This document shows positions 63,993 to 64,000 of a stretch of 64,000 nucleotides of DNA, piece after piece. The DNA comes from a virus. A program made the translations under genes and the position numbers. Position 1 is the stretch's first letter. Every line of letters begins with the position of its first letter. The notes under the pieces were generated by a model. That model did no database searches. It saw only the letters and a list, made by a program, of their open reading frames with translations, and was not told where the DNA came from. The stretch is taken from the IMG/VR virus record IMGVR_UViG_3300043774_000134, positions 1 to 64,000 of that record; one strand, 5' to 3'.

Positions 63993-64000
63993 ATGTCACA
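63993..64000 (+). CDS. Start of a CDS cut by the window end
   Basis: ATGTCACA follows the usual leader (ACGAAAGGCACGAT) and the promoter at 63928-63956. Only Met-Ser and part of a third codon are visible. Confidence 0.5.

Noticed and set aside
1-64000. CRISPR array, insertion sequence or integrase/attachment site
   Set aside because: No regularly spaced direct repeats with unique spacers, no transposase or recombinase motif and no tRNA-end duplication were seen on either strand.

Overview
The window is the major part of a tailed-phage (siphovirus-type) genome, or a provirus without a visible integrase. It has its own replisome, a complete head-neck-tail morphogenesis set with a 2430-residue tape measure, lysis genes, two tRNAs and a long run of very small accessory genes. 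The DNA is fairly AT-rich, and the right arm looks visibly richer in G+C than the left. An actinobacterial host is my best guess. It rests on DnaA boxes of both the TTATCCACA and TTGTCCACA types, many apparently leaderless genes, and an actinophage-like holin/endolysin style. None of these is decisive.

Layout. From position 1 to about 52.95 kb every gene lies on the minus strand. From about 53.35 kb to the end every gene lies on the plus strand. The divergence point (52.95-53.36 kb) is a 405-bp gene-free segment. Reading the minus strand in transcription order, the first genes are a small membrane/coiled-coil protein (52.95 kb), a block of fibre/baseplate decoration proteins (52.4-45.1 kb) and two M23 peptidases, one of them apparently fused to a holin-like membrane segment (45.1-43.2 kb). 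Next come a 1184-residue LamG-like tail protein, portal, protease-scaffold fusion, major capsid, head-tail connectors, major tail protein, tail assembly chaperones, tape measure, hub/tip proteins and tail fibres (43.1-9.4 kb). Without a strand change the replication module follows: HTH protein, DnaB-like helicase, primase, a probable ssDNA-binding protein, DNA polymerase III alpha, MazG-like protein, RecA and a resolvase-like nuclease (9.4 kb to 1). No terminase or integrase is visible.

The right arm (53.3-64 kb) holds about 30 small genes: CxxC zinc-ribbon proteins, one- or two-helix membrane proteins, an endonuclease VII-type nuclease, a Cys-rich GP88-like protein and very acidic proteins. 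Most sit behind their own promoter. These promoters share an architecture I do not recognise from described phages. A loosely conserved -35 is followed by a spacer of exactly 17 bp carrying TGTCRGTGG, then an extended -10 (TGnTAnnnT). Upstream there is often a GTTAY-N6-GTTAY pair (11-bp period) at a fixed distance of 59 or 65 bp from the -10, plus a GGCGCC palindrome. Downstream there is either an 18-nt leader with an AAAGGA ribosome site or no leader at all; in seven genes the ATG lies exactly 12 bp from the first base of the -10. Four clusters of DnaA-box-like sequences between 52.98 and 56.13 kb suggest a replication origin at or just right of the divergence point.

How it fits together. 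The right arm looks like an early regulon of individually promoted host-takeover genes under one common control. The minus strand carries late genes from a strong promoter at 52.5 kb, whose own region contains the same GTTAT repeat pair. Intrinsic terminators after the lysis genes, the capsid gene and the major tail gene would adjust expression levels along the long minus-strand unit.
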